Origin: Emiliania huxleyi CCMP1516 | Lineage: Eukaryota; Haptophyta; Isochrysidales; Noelaerhabdaceae | Reading direction: 5' to 3' | Assembly: GCF_000372725.1 (NCBI RefSeq) | Contig: NW_005200784.1 | Location: 680,954 to 744,953, forward strand | Length of the DNA stretch: 64,000 bases | Part shown: piece after piece, positions 9,433 to 19,462 of the stretch | Layout of the letters: each line of letters begins with the position of its first letter | Position numbering within the stretch: position 1 is the first letter of the stretch | Program-made: the position numbers and the translations under genes | The notes under the pieces: generated by a model | Databases searched by the model: none | What the model was told of the DNA's origin: nothing | The model's input: the letters and a program-made list of their open reading frames with translations, nothing else

Positions 9433-9630
9433 CGTGCAGTGCCTAGATAGAGATATATTTTGTTTTGTTTTTAGATAGATAAGTCTGTGTGCTCGAGTCT
9501 GTGTGCTGTGTGGTGCACGCCCTCCGAGCGGGGCGGGGTCTGCCCGTCGGGTTGCTGCCCTAATCCCACCAGGGGTTGACTGCTCTATGTATTTATTATT
9601 TCCAGACCGAGCCTAAAACATACATTCCAA

Positions 9631-10060
9631 GTGCTCGTCGCGTTCGACCGCACCCCTCCAGGGTTAGGGCTCTCTAGCCCGCAGCCCGATGCCAATCATC
9701 GGCCCGCTGGGTGCGCTTCTTAGCTCCCCGGCGGCCCTGGATGTGAGGTTACCGACTGGCGACTGTGCACTCCAACACCAAGTGGCAAGTGCTTCAAAAG
9801 TGCTCGCGCGTCACAGGGCCGCACCCAAAATAAGCGCGGAGAGCCGGCTATCATACCCACCCACCGCCCTTGCTTCGCCGCGGGGCCCGCCGCCATCTGC
9901 CGCCGAGGGCGAGGCGTCGCCGCGAGGGGCCGTCAGCCTCTCCAAGGCCAAGTGCTCCAAAAGTGCGCGCGGCCCGAGAGCGATGCTCCAGGTCGGCGTA
10001 ACAACCTGCATGGGAGACCGCACTCCCCTGGGATCCCTGGACCCTGCCTGCGCCGGCTGC
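9631..10060 (+). repeat. Dispersed repeat R1, longest copy
   Basis: Holds both halves of R1: the CCGCTGGGTGCGCTTCTTAG block and, downstream, the CCGTCAGCCTCTCCAAGGCC and CAACCTGCATGGGAGACC block shared with 5200-5415. No supported gene lies in 9433-10287. Confidence 0.75.
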
Positions 10061-10287
10061 GCGCGGGGCTCCGCCAGAAAAGTAGCACTGGCATGTCGCA
10101 ACTCGCATGAGAGAGCACACTGTGTGGTGACTGGTGTGTCTGTGTGCACACACTGGTGTCACGCTGCCAAACTCGAATGAGGAATGTCGAAACTGCTAAC
10201 TGGGCCACTGAGGTCTGACTCTGAGGAGTGAGGAGTGAGGACTGAGCTTAGTTTTTGAAGGTGAAGCTGGAAGGCGATCTCTACTCA

Positions 10288-11073
10288 CACGCAATAAAAC
10301 CACCCCGGGGCCAACCCGCTTCGGTTTCGTCGCCAAGAGTGTACTCTTGGGCCCCGAACCCGAATAAAAAAACGTGTGCCCCCCCTTCGAGTGTATCTCG
10401 AGTGTTGCTATGGAGCGTCCGTTTCAACACGCGCTCGCGCGCTTGCGTCTGCTGGCCCCCAGAGAACATGTTGCACCACAAGCTCCCGGCGGAGCCCAAC
10501 TGCTCGCACTCGACAAGGCAGTCCATCCACTCGCGGCAGCTGAAGTCGAACTTCCACTCGATGCGGCTCGCGCCGGGTTGTGAGCTCGGCGAGCGAGGTC
10601 GGAGAGCGACCTCAGTTGGCCCAAGCCGCACGCCACTGAGGCAGAGCGGCCGTGCGCGTACGACGCCGTACGCGCACGGCCACTCTGCACCGACCGCAGC
10701 GCTGCATTGCGACCGCAGAGGCTCAGCTCAGCCAGGGCTCGCTCGCCCGAGCTCGGAGCCGCCGGCGGTCATGGGCAGCAACAAAGGTTTGACGCGTCGC
10801 TCGGTGCAGGAGGGCACTGCAGTAGAGGTGCAGAGGCCGTCCGGCACGCGCGCGATGGGCTACGGCTTCATTGGCAGCTACCAGAGCGCGTCTGGAGCGC
10901 TGCCATTGTGTGACCCACGTCCAAGCGGCGCTTCCGGCCTGTTCCGCGCCTCTTTTTACGCTTTTCATTGGAGAGGGGGGGACGAGGTCTCATCAACTTC
11001 GAAACCGCCTTTGAAAGGGGGGAAATGCGTCCGTCCCTAAGCGGGTTGAGGCGGGGGTGGTTTTATTGCGACT
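10288..11073. mobile_element. DNA-transposon-like element with 32-bp terminal inverted repeats
   Basis: The left end CGCAATAAAACCACCCC and the right end GGGGTGGTTTTATTGCG are perfect 17-bp inverted repeats, extending imperfectly to about 32 bp (both end in AACCCGCTT). Length is about 786 bp. No transposase is seen. A minus frame at its left end reads SRIEWKFDFSCREWMDCLVE and looks like captured host coding sequence. Target-site duplication is not obvious. Confidence 0.7.
10642..10689. repeat. Long hairpin inside the TIR element
   Basis: GCAGAGCGGCCGTGCGCGTA pairs with TACGCGCACGGCCACTCTGC around a short loop: about 20 bp of stem with one mismatch. Confidence 0.85.
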
Positions 11074-11369
11074 AGTTACATACTCTTAACTTTTTTAAAA
11101 CTCTATGTGACTAACCCTTTGTAAATACCCGGTTGCCCACACCCGCGTAGGATAATAGTACCGCGGCCGAGCGTATGCAATCTCCAAACGCCGGTGTGCC
11201 GCATGGGGAGTGCGAATAGGAATAACAAGTTGCGGGGCGCGCCGCGGCGTTCAACAGATGGACGGGCCTCGCACTGCGCGCAAGTGGCTACCGCGAGGGC
11301 TCCTAGTGTTAGGGGAGAGCAGAGAGTCCGCCTTCTGGCCCCGGGCCGCTCGTCCAGGGCGGCCGGGAA

Positions 11370-12812
11370 CTAGACGCTCGAGTAGACCGACGCCTGCCGC
11401 GCGGGGTAGACGCGAAAGACAGGCCCGCCTGCCAGGAGGGGCCCGCGCGGTCGGAGACGGAGGCGGACGGGGAAGAGGGGGGCGGGGCGGGGCTGGCGCG
11501 CCGTTGGTTTCGACGGGCACAGCGTAGCGCGAAGAGACCAGCAGCCGCGCGGGCGTGCCGCGGATGATCGAGATCGTCGAGTCTGCGACGGCGGCCCGCG
11601 CGGCGCCGTTCTCGTGCAGCAGCACGCGGTGCGTCGCTCGGAGGGAGGATCGCGGCGACTCGGCGCCGGCGGCGGCGGCGACGAGGGCCTGAGTGGTCTC
11701 TGCATGGTGACGAGGGTGGCCTAATTCATTCACTAGTAATGGCGACGAGGGCCTGCGTGGTTTGCACGAGCGCGAGATGCTCCTCCGGGTGCATGAGGCG
11801 GAGCAGCGAGCCTCCGACCAGCTGCTGCCTGGANNNNNNNNNNNNNNNNNNNNNNNNNNNNNNNNNNNNNNNNNNNNNNNNNNNNNNNNNNNNNNNNNNN
11901 NNNNNNNNNNNNNNNNNNNNNNNNNNNNNNNNNTCCGGGGGGGGGGGGGGGGAGCGCCTCGTGGCCGGCGCGCAGCGTCCCGCACGAGACCATCGCCACG
12001 AGGGGCGGCCCGCCGAGCGAGCCTCCCGCGCCGAGCGGCTCCGAGACGACCACAGAGATGCGCGGCAGGCACCACTTCTTGTGCCACATCCAGCGGGCGC
12101 GCTCGTTCCAGTACAGGAGCGGCGTCTGCAGCGCGACCGTGATGCCGTACCCCGCCGCGCCGCTCGCCGACACCGGCGCCGCCAGCGGAGCCCCGCTCGG
12201 GTCTGTCCGGATCGGGCAGTTGCACGCAGTCCACTCAAACGACGGCTGCGGCGGGTCGGCCGCCATCGCCTCGCCGTCGGCGCCCGCGGCGCCGCCGCTC
12301 CCGCTCGGATCGGCCTCCGGCGCGACGATCAGCGTCGCGGCGACCAGCGGCTGCTCCGCCCCCTCCGGTGCCCCCTCCGCCACGGCCGCCTCCACGTCCA
12401 TCGAAGTGTCCATCGCAACGATCGCCCCGGCGGCCGGCGGCGCGCCGCCGCCGTTGGGCTGCCACGCCGTGATCCCGTCCGCGACCAGCGGTGGCATCAG
12501 CGCGGGCGGCGAGCCCAGGGGTGCTGACGGTGCGGCGGGCGGAGAGAGGGGCGGCTGTGCGACGCCAAACTGCTCCATGACCTCGCGGTCATCGGTGAGC
12601 GAGGCGACGAGCTCATCGACGTCGAGGCCCTCCGTGATGAGGCCCTGCTCCGACCGAGACCACGACCACCCTCCCTCGTCGGGGTTGGAGGCGGCCGGGT
12701 CGAGCGAGGAGGAGCCTGCGCCCGGCGCGCCGGCCCCGATGCCGGAAAAGTCGTTGAAGAGCTTGGCGCCAGGGCGGCGCTTGTCGTTCCAGCAGGAGAA
12801 GGAGCGCGGCAT
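11370..12812 (-). CDS. Unidentified protein, interrupted by an assembly gap
   Basis: The frame opens at ATG 12812 (MPRSFSCWNDKRRPGAKLF) and runs to the gap at 11933. After a Gly/Ala/Pro-rich region (about residues 30-190) it has a compact segment with ACNCPIRTDPSG, LLYWNERARWMWHKKWCLPR and ISVVVSEPLG. Beyond the gap, exon ends read GGSLLRLMHPEEHLALVQTTQ, then a 64-bp GC-AG intron (11689-11752), exon 11688-11502, a GC-AG intron (11429-11501) and terminal exon 11428-11370 (FRVYPARQASVYSSV). The frame across the gap cannot be checked because the gap length is conventional. The beta-rich C-terminus suggests a folded domain, but I do not recognise the family. The last two exons are duplicated at 5.6-6.2 kb. 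Confidence 0.6.
11834..11933. other. Assembly gap (100 N)
   Basis: Exactly 100 N, so length is nominal. A poly-G run directly follows it. Confidence 1.
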
Positions 12813-12957
12813 GGATCTGGGGAGCGATAGATGGAAAACTTGAGAGGGCACGCGACGAACACTTCGAGAGCGCAACCTCGGCCGAGAGGGTGCCGCAGCG
12901 GTGCTGCTAAACAAAGAAAGCACATTCTTGCCAGTAAGAGAAGAAACGTCAGATTTT

Positions 12958-13674
12958 CAGGTGTAACCTGAAGTCCGTCGCGATGCACTCAATCCCTCCC
13001 GAAAGCCTGTGGCTCTCTCGAACTCGTCGATATATTGCGGATAAACTGCTCTTCCCGCATAGCTCTTGCAGAGTCAGAGGGAGGCGCAGAAAGGCTGCGA
13101 GTGCTCGACGAGTCTTGCGAGCTGCGCGGTCAAACCTGGGGGGAACTGACCGCATCAAGGCGGACTTCCGACACCTGGGTGAGCACCTCTGGCAGTTCTC
13201 GCTCCCCATCGAGCTCTTCTCTTGCCGCACGGCTCTTCTGTGTGCCGGCACAGAGCTCCGTGCAAGCCTTCCAGCGTGATAGGAACGAGTGTGTCGCTTC
13301 GACGGATCGACCGTGCTTGTTATCAAGACCGATGTGACGCACACAGTGACACATCAGACGACACATATTCTCCCACCCGCCGGGACGCAAAACGCTCTCG
13401 ACGAGAGCCAGAAGAAGGCGTCCACACAGCAAGCCGCTCGGTCGATCACGTTGCTCGCTCGATGCCGGCAAGCGCATGGCGCACGCCTTGGACGGTGGTG
13501 AAGCCAAAAACACCGATGGTGGCCGTCCGCTGGCGTGAGCGGCGGCGGTCGAGACCTCACCATTCGCGCCGACGACCCAACCTCACGCGGAACAACCCAA
13601 CCCCCAACCAACCCAACCCAACACGAAACAACCCGACTGACGGCACATTCTGAAGTTGGGCCCTCGGGCTGCCC
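12958..13674 (+). repeat. Dispersed element R2, copy A
   Basis: About 715 bp running from CAGGTGTAACCTGAAG to GAAGTTGGGCCCTCGG. Copy B (29205 to 28503, reversed) matches along the whole length; copy C (29206-29655) is 5'-truncated. A minus frame (13130-13513, with GGWENMCRLMCHCVRHIGLD) is open and similar in all three copies, suggesting a once-coding element, but no known domain is seen. Confidence 0.75.
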
Positions 13675-14340
13675 GTGCGCCTTACGTTTCTTGTTTTAGA
13701 GAAGAACCTGGAACCAGCTAAGAAGGGCACCCAGCGGGCCGGACGATTGGCATCGGGTTACGGGCGAGGACTCATTGTGATGACGGCACGACCGTCGTAC
13801 CCTTGCGACTCGGACCGCGCGCGTCGACGCAGCCAGGGCAAATGGCATCCAACCATCCTCCCCAGCAGCGCGCGCACCGGCTCGACAGCGCCAAGGCCAA
13901 TGAGCTCCGGCAGCCTCGCGAGCGAACCTTGAGCCCCCACGCGCGCGCCTTTGGCGTCTTTCCTGACGGCTGCTTCTCCGACGTTTACGGCAAGTGAGCA
14001 CGTATGTGAGCAATCTGCTGCCGCGCTCCGGAGTGAGCGCACATCGTACTGAGAGGGGCACGTGCTACGTGCTCAGGGTCATGGACTGGCGCGCTGAGCT
14101 GCGTGTGAGCAGCAGGTGCAGCTGTGAGTACGTCCGTCCGAGTGGTTGCTCTCGTCCGGTTCCTCTCGTCCGGTGTGAGTTGGGTCGCATGTCTAGGAAC
14201 GGTGTCAGAAGTGGGCATGGGCATGATGCGAGCGTGGCATACACGATGCAGTGACCTGTGGTTCTTGCGTGGAGCCCATCGCTCTGTCGTGAGAAACCTA
14301 TATAAATAAATACAACGTACACGCCAAACGAGGGGTGGGA
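13675..14340. other. Intergenic with R1 fragment
   Basis: 13723-13770 is a reversed R1 piece (GGCACCCAGCGGGCCGGACG). The remainder shows only short GC-rich ORFs and nothing recognisable. Confidence 0.5.
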
Positions 14341-14600
14341 GAAGGACAGGGTCCCCACCTGCACAAGCAGGATCTTGTAGGACGATCAGGGACACAGGGG
14401 AACGGGAGCGGGGAGCGCATCGCGACACGGAGGGGGGCTGGACAGGGGGTTCACCCTCACGACAGGAATCCCATCTCTCGTATAGGACAGGTTGCACCCG
14501 GCGGCACGGGGGCAAGCGCGGGCCTCCTACTGGTTGCGCTCTCCTAGTTCTCCTGCTCCTGACAAGGGACAGCGACAGGCTCGCAGCACGGTGGACTCCC
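14341..14600 (+). repeat. Dispersed repeat R3, copy 1
   Basis: Shares GTCCCCACCTGCAC.AGCAG, CGCATCGCGACACGGAGGGG, TCTCGTATAGGAC and TACTGGTTGCGCTCTC with copies at 59237-59485 and, in part, 61050-61215. Non-coding. Sequence from 14601 to the microsatellite at 14807 is unexplained. Confidence 0.8.
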
Positions 14601-14804
14601 TATCCACTGGCGATCTCTCTCGACTAGCGACCTTCCTCCGACGTCTCACCGGCAGTCTCTTCTACCACAGGCAGACTGACACGTGGGTGGCAGTGGCGGT
14701 GATAGGAGTCTCCCACTCTGTGGGCCTCGCTAGAAGTGCGACCCCTGCGCGTGTCCTCGCCCTTGAGGAAGGGGAAGGGGCTGTGTGTCTGTGCATGTGT
14801 ACAG

Positions 14805-14806
<2 letters not shown>

Positions 14807-14866
<60 letters not shown>

Positions 14867-14896
14867 CGCTCGCTCGCTCGCTCGCTCGCTCGCTCG
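14807..14896. repeat. (TG)n followed by (CTCG)n microsatellites
   Basis: An uninterrupted TG run of nearly 60 bp changes directly to eight CTCG units. Confidence 0.95.
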
Positions 14897-14951
14897 CGTG
14901 CGTGCTCGGTCGCGCGCGCGCGCTGCGCGAGCCGCCCTGCCCGCTGCGCTG

Positions 14952-15197
14952 CTAGGGTTGCTGGACGGCGTGCATTATCGCGGTGAAGCCTCTGCTATCT
15001 TGCTTGTTGATCTCCGCGCCGTGCTGCAGCAGCAAGGCAGCCACCCGTTCGTGGCCCTGGCCAGCGGCGTCCATAAGCAGGGTAACGCCGATTGATTCGC
15101 CAATCTCGCGCGTGGTGTTTGCTCGCCCACCTCTCTCGAGCCACGAACGCACCGCCGCGTCGTCGCCTCGCAACACCGCGGCCACAACGCAAGACAT
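14952..15197 (-). CDS. Short ankyrin-repeat protein or 3'-truncated fragment
   Basis: An 81-codon frame starting MSCVVAAVLRGDDAAVRSWL. It contains about one and a half ankyrin repeats: GVTLLMDAAGQGHERVAALLLQHGAEIN and a second repeat start DSRGFTAIMHAV. The frame stops just before the compound microsatellite at 14807-14896. Ankyrin proteins with this N-terminal style usually continue for several repeats, so the 3' part was probably lost or lies across an unseen intron. Binding partner unknown. Confidence 0.55.
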   Translation of the reverse strand: MSCVVAAVLRGDDAAVRSWLERGGRANTTREIGESIGVTLLMDAAGQGHERVAALLLQHGAEINKQDSRGFTAIMHAVQQP

Positions 15198-15769
15198 CTT
15201 TGGCAGGGTGCCTGCGATATTTTTTCTTTATTTTAGGGCAAGGCGTCTATTCGGTGCTCTGCACGTTAGAGCGTGCGGCAGGCGTGCGGCAGGCACCTGC
15301 CGGACGCAAATGGGGCCGCCTGGTGGCCTCCGAGCGCCAGCCGAAGCAACCCTCGTCGTGCCCCGACACCCCCCCGACTCATGATGTGCCGCTCTTGCCT
15401 GTGTGGCCGCTGACGGCGGGACCCCGTGCGCGGCTGCGCCGCAATCTCGTCACTGCCGTCGTCACACCTGTCCACAGATGCGACGGGTGCCTGTCCGACT
15501 GCGACAAACAGGCCTCGTTGCGGATCGCCAGCCCGCCCGTTGCCTCCGCAGACGCCCAGCTAGCCGAATCGTCGTTACCTTCCGCAGACCGACTTCGCGA
15601 GCGAGCGGGCGCGTTCTAGATGACGGTCACGCCCAACTCACCGGCCTTGTGGCCTGAAACCGATTCTGAGCCCTGCCTCCCCCGAGCGGGTATGGCCGCT
15701 GCCCGGCGGCCCGCGGTACGATTCGGTCCCCCCCCTCCCCGCCGTTCCGGTTCCCGCAGGTGAATTAAT
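15198..15769. other. Intergenic, nothing identified
   Basis: GC-rich with several overlapping random frames. There is a short T-rich run at about 15220. I see no conserved motif. Confidence 0.5.
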
Positions 15770-16290
15770 GCGAGTTCGCCACCCTCCTCGCCGCCCTCTC
15801 CGCCACTGTCGCCTCCGCGCTCTCCTCCGCCGTCGCCGCCGCCCTCGCCTCCACCGCCCTCTCCGCCACCCTCCCCGCGGCCTTCTCCACCGCCCTCTCC
15901 GCCGCTCTCTCCTCCGCCGTCGCCGCCGCCCTCGCCGCTGCCGCCGTCGGTCTCGCCGTCGCCTTCTTCCGTGTCGCTGTCGCCGCTCCGCCGTCCGTGT
16001 CGCCGTCGCCGCCTCCGTCCGTGTCGCCGTCGCCGCCTCCGTCCGTGTCGCCGTCGCCGCCTCCGTCCGTGTCGCCGTCGCCGCTGCCTTCCTCCGTCTC
16101 GCCCTCCCCGCAGCAAGCTCGCTTGCCGTCGCCGTCGCCGCCATCGGTCTCGCTTTCGCCGCCTCCGTCCGTGTCGCCGTCGCCGCCTCCGCCGTCGGAT
16201 TCGCCTTTGTCGCCTGCTCCGTCCGTGTCGCCCTCGCCGCCGTCACCTTTCGGCATATACACAGTTTCCACATGTGCAAGTTCTTCTTGA
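15770..16290 (+). CDS. Pro/Ser-rich low-complexity coding stretch (partial or exon)
   Basis: The plus strand reads a Ser-Pro-Pro-Pro pattern first in one frame (about 15772-15990: SPPPSPPPSPPPPSPPPS) and then, after a frame change, as PPSVSPSPPPSVSPSP (15997-16290, ending TVSTCASSS stop). The 24-bp unit GTCCGTGTCGCCGTCGCCGCCTCC-like is tandem near 16000-16080. Such sequence resembles the hydroxyproline-rich linker of pherophorin-type wall proteins and the linker of the GH16 protein at 50.35-50.80 kb. No folded domain is attached, so it may be an exon of an unseen gene or simple-sequence DNA that happens to be open. Confidence 0.35.
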
Positions 16291-16398
16291 TGCACACGGC
16301 GGTGCAGCCCCCGGCCATAGCGGGCAACTCAAGGCATCGACGCTCTCGCCGAAGCCCCTGTGCACTGTCCGGCACTTGCCGCCGTTTTATTCGGCGCA

Positions 16399-16515
16399 AT
16401 GGCCGGCGTTGAAGCTCCGAACCCAGGCGCAGCCGAGCCCATTTCTTTCAGAGACAATACCAACAACCTCTTTCACTCATTCTTAAAACAGTACCGGCCG
16501 GGATTTCGAAGATAG
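16399..16515 (+). CDS. Small ORF, 38 codons
   Basis: MAGVEAPNPGAAEPISFRDN continues to NLFHSFLKQYRPGFRR and a stop. The composition is protein-like and unlike its low-complexity surroundings. It could be the first exon or remnant of a larger gene; no homology is recognised. Confidence 0.25.
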   Translation: MAGVEAPNPGAAEPISFRDNTNNLFHSFLKQYRPGFRR

Positions 16516-17070
16516 TGCTAAAATGGATACCTGGAGAATGGCATTTAATTTCGCGGACCGGCTCTTAACAATCAGGTCATGTCACCGCTTAATGTGCATG
16601 TGCGTGGCCTACGTCAGAGACCAAGTGACCAGCCGTCCCGGGCAATTTGTGACCCGTCTACGCCCTCGCGCCTCGGGCGCGGCCGGCCGGGCGCCCGGCC
16701 GGCTGCCCCGTTGACTTCCCCGCCGCGCGCTACGCGTTCGTGCTACGCGTTCGTTCGCAGTAATCTGGCTTAGTTCAGAGAGGTCGGGTCGTCCCTATGC
16801 GTATCACAGCGCGGCGCTGGCCTGCGCAAAGGCGGGCATGTAGTCGAATCAATCAATCATCCCGACATTTGATGTTAGTGGCAAAACCGCGGAACCGAAA
16901 ATGGCGTTTAATTTTGCGCACCTGCTGTCCGCCGCCTGCGGCGGCGCTGCGCGCCGCCTACGCGCGCTGCGCGCGCGTTTTTTCTCTCTTTTTCTGTCTT
17001 GTGTAATTTTACCGAAAAAATGCCCTTTTTTTCATGTCAACGACGCGAAATAGAGTGGCTGCCTTGCCGC
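16516..17070. other. Upstream region of the NBP35-like gene
   Basis: It holds two loosely similar stretches with TGGCGTTTAATTT and TGGCATTTAATTTCGCG (near 16550 and 16905), a GCGCGGCCGGCCGGGCGCCC palindromic stretch near 16680, and a TACGCGTTCGTGC tandem near 16731. A T-rich stretch (about 16978-17040) precedes the ATG. No core promoter motif is convincing. Confidence 0.4.
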
Positions 17071-18165
17071 ATGGCCGTGGACGAGTCGGCCGCCAACGAA
17101 TCGTGCGTCGGCCCCAGCTCTGAGGGTGCGGGCAAGGCGAGCAGCTGCGAGGGTTGCCCCAACCAGCAGGCCTGCGCCGCGGGCGCCGGCCGCGCCGTCG
17201 ACCCGGACCTCGAGGTGATTGCGCAGCGGCTCGCGGGCGTCAAGCGCAAGCTGCTGGTGCTCTCGGGGAAGGGCGGCGTGGGCAAGTCGACCATGACCGC
17301 GCAGCTCGGCTTCGCGCTCGCCGCGCGCGGCCTCCGCGTCGGGCTGCTCGACGTGGACATCTGCGGCCCGTCGCTGCCGCAGATGCTCGGGCTGCGCGGC
17401 CAGTCGGTGCACCGAGCCGCGTCCGGCTGGTCGCCCGTGTACGTCAACCACCCGGACGACGCAGCGGCCGCCGACGTCGAGCTGGGCGTCATGTCGGTCG
17501 GCTTCATGACTCCGTCGGACGACGCGGCGCTCATCTGGCGCGGCCCGCGGAAGAACGGGCTGATCCGGCAGTTCCTCACGGACGTGGACTGGGGCGAGCT
17601 CGACTACCTGCTGGTGGACACGCCGCCCGGCACCTCGGACGAGCACATCTCGCTCGTCCAGCTGCTCGGCGCCACTCTCGGCCCGCACGACGGCGCGATC
17701 GTCGTGTCGACGCCGCAGGAGGTGGCGCTGCTCGACGTGCGCAAGGAGCTCTCCTTCTGCGCAAAGACGCAGCTCCGCGTCCTCGGCGTGGTCGAGAACA
17801 TGAGCGGCCTGGCCGTCCCGCTGCGCTCGCTCACGCTGCGCGACGCCGACGGCGCCGACGCGACCGGCCCGGCGCTCGCCCTGCTCGCCGAGCGGTGCCC
17901 CGAGCTGCTCGAGCTGTCGGCGCACGTGGACGTCTTCCCCGCCGCCCGAGGCGGCGCGGAGGCCATGGCGGCCAGCTTCGGCGTCCCCTTCCTCGGCCGC
18001 GTGCCGATCGAGCCGGCCCTCACGCGCGCGTGCGAGGCGGGCCGCCGCTCGCTGCCCGGCTCGCCTGACGTCGTGAGGCCGATCGCTGACCGCATCCTTG
18101 CGTCGACCGAGATGGAGCGCGAGGCGGAGGAGGCGGCCGCCTCGATGATGGACGGGTCCCTGTAG
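17071..18165 (+). CDS. NBP35: NBP35/NUBP1-type cytosolic Fe-S scaffold P-loop ATPase
   Basis: 364 residues, no intron. The N-terminal cluster motif of NBP35/NUBP1 is exact (C12-x13-C26-x2-C29-x5-C35). The deviant Walker A follows (SGKGGVGKST, about 65-74), with the Mrp family signature DVDICGPSLPQMLG and DTPPGTSDEH. The family assembles 4Fe-4S clusters for cytosolic and nuclear proteins, including DNA polymerases and telomere or repair helicases. Where NBP35 normally has CPxC after VENMSG, this protein reads VENMSGLAVPLRSLTL, with an extra Asp/Ala-rich segment and no Cys pair, so the second, bridging cluster site appears absent. I chose ATG 17071 rather than 16999 or 17020 because the family begins just before the first Cys. 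It stands in tandem with the membrane-protein gene at 18250. Confidence 0.92.
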   Translation: MAVDESAANESCVGPSSEGAGKASSCEGCPNQQACAAGAGRAVDPDLEVIAQRLAGVKRKLLVLSGKGGVGKSTMTAQLGFALAARGLRVGLLDVDICGPSLPQMLGLRGQSVHRAASGWSPVYVNHPDDAAAADVELGVMSVGFMTPSDDAALIWRGPRKNGLIRQFLTDVDWGELDYLLVDTPPGTSDEHISLVQLLGATLGPHDGAIVVSTPQEVALLDVRKELSFCAKTQLRVLGVVENMSGLAVPLRSLTLRDADGADATGPALALLAERCPELLELSAHVDVFPAARGGAEAMAASFGVPFLGRVPIEPALTRACEAGRRSLPGSPDVVRPIADRILASTEMEREAEEAAASMMDGSL

Positions 18166-18249
18166 TGTTGCGCTGGTGTGTTCTGAACTCTCATTTCTCT
18201 TTTTTGGGTCCCTGAGAAGATTCCTGAGCCATCCGCTCCACGAGCGCCG

Positions 18250-18915
18250 ATGCTGGGTTACACGGTGCTGAGCATCGCGCTGACGCATACCGGTCGTCTA
18301 TCCCCGCCGCTGACGCCGATCGCTCGCGCCCCTTCTCTGAGCTGCAATCGCGCTGGCCGCATCGCGAGCGCCGAGACGACTGAGGCGGCGGAGCCGCCAG
18401 CAGCAGAGGAGGCGGCAGACACGGTCTTCACCCTCTCGCCCCGCGACGATGGGTGGGACGACCTGCGCGGCGCGATTGTCACGGCCCGCAAGGAACGGTC
18501 CGGCGCGTGGGAGCAGCTTCAGAAGCAGTACGTCAGACCGGTCAGCCGCGTGGCAAAGGTGGTTGTCGAGGAGGTCGCGTCCGTGGCACCGCCCGTCGAG
18601 GGCGTCAAGGAGGTGCTGGACGTCGCCGCAAAGGCGCCGGCGAGCCTCGCGGCGATCCGCAAGGGCAGCACCGGCAAAAAGCTCGAGCCGCGGGACGCAG
18701 TCTTTGCCTTTGCCGACCTGCTCGATCGGCTGGCGGAGAAGAAGCAGCAGCGCAGCGGCGAAGGCAAGCCGCCCGTCGCATCCACGCGGCAGGCCGCAAA
18801 GGCAGAGGCCCCGTCGGGCAAGGAGGTCGCGGTCGCCACCTACCAGGTCGGCGCTCTCCTCGCCATCCCGGGGCTGACGCTCCTCTACTTCGTCTATTCG
18901 TTTGTCCTCAACTGA
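18250..18915 (+). CDS. Unidentified protein with C-terminal membrane segment, possibly plastid-targeted
   Basis: 221 residues. The N-terminus is hydrophobic then Arg/Pro/Ser-rich (MLGYTVLSIALTHTGRLSPP), which could be a signal/transit peptide. The mature part has a conserved-looking core (DDGWDDLRGAIVTARKERSG ... QKQYVRPVSRVAKVVVEEVA), an acidic/Ala-rich middle, and a C-terminal transmembrane helix at about 199-220 (GALLAIPGLTLLYFVYSFVL). It lies 85 bp after the NBP35-like stop on the same strand. I do not recognise the family; plastid location is an inference from the N-terminus only. Confidence 0.65.
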   Translation: MLGYTVLSIALTHTGRLSPPLTPIARAPSLSCNRAGRIASAETTEAAEPPAAEEAADTVFTLSPRDDGWDDLRGAIVTARKERSGAWEQLQKQYVRPVSRVAKVVVEEVASVAPPVEGVKEVLDVAAKAPASLAAIRKGSTGKKLEPRDAVFAFADLLDRLAEKKQQRSGEGKPPVASTRQAAKAEAPSGKEVAVATYQVGALLAIPGLTLLYFVYSFVLN

Positions 18916-19462
18916 GGTTCTCCTCCGTCCAACCGCGCGTGGCGTCGCGTGGCGCGCCCGCTGTTGCGCCGGCTCCGCTTGCCGCACTCAGCGACCCCGA
19001 GGGGCCCGTCAGGGTACGGTTCGCACGTCTTTCGAAACATTATGTGTGAGCTAGTGTGCGCGTGGAGATCCACACCCACACGCGACGGCGCGGGGACGCC
19101 CCCCGGAGCCCGGACGGGCTACACCGTGCGTAATATTATATTAGTAATAAACTGGCCGAGAGAGAGGGAGTGGAGGTGTCTGTTCTGTCTGCGCTTTATA
19201 TTTAAGCTTAGCTGCACGAGAGGTGCGGAGTGCGGGCCCAATCTCCTCGGACGGACGGAGGCGGGGCCCGAGGCGCGAGGGCGCCCGGGGCCACACCGAG
19301 AAATAGGCCCACGGCGAGCGCACAGGACCGCTCAGGAGTCAGGACAGGGATAGGGATACCAACGTCGAGCCTCTCCGTGGACACATCTCACGTCCATCGC
19401 GCCGTCTCACCTCTGCGACCTGCGCCAGAGGTGTCGCCAGGGCCGAGTGCAGCCCGCCCTGC

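Noticed and set aside
14600..14806. Possible tRNA or small RNA gene
   Set aside because: No cloverleaf with A and B boxes could be drawn here or elsewhere in the window.
15616..16412. Long Arg- or Thr/Asp-rich minus-strand ORFs
   Set aside because: They are shadows of the Ser-Pro repeat on the plus strand.
17032..18288. 418-codon minus ORF over the NBP35-like gene
   Set aside because: An antisense shadow caused by GC-rich codon bias; only the plus frame has family motifs.
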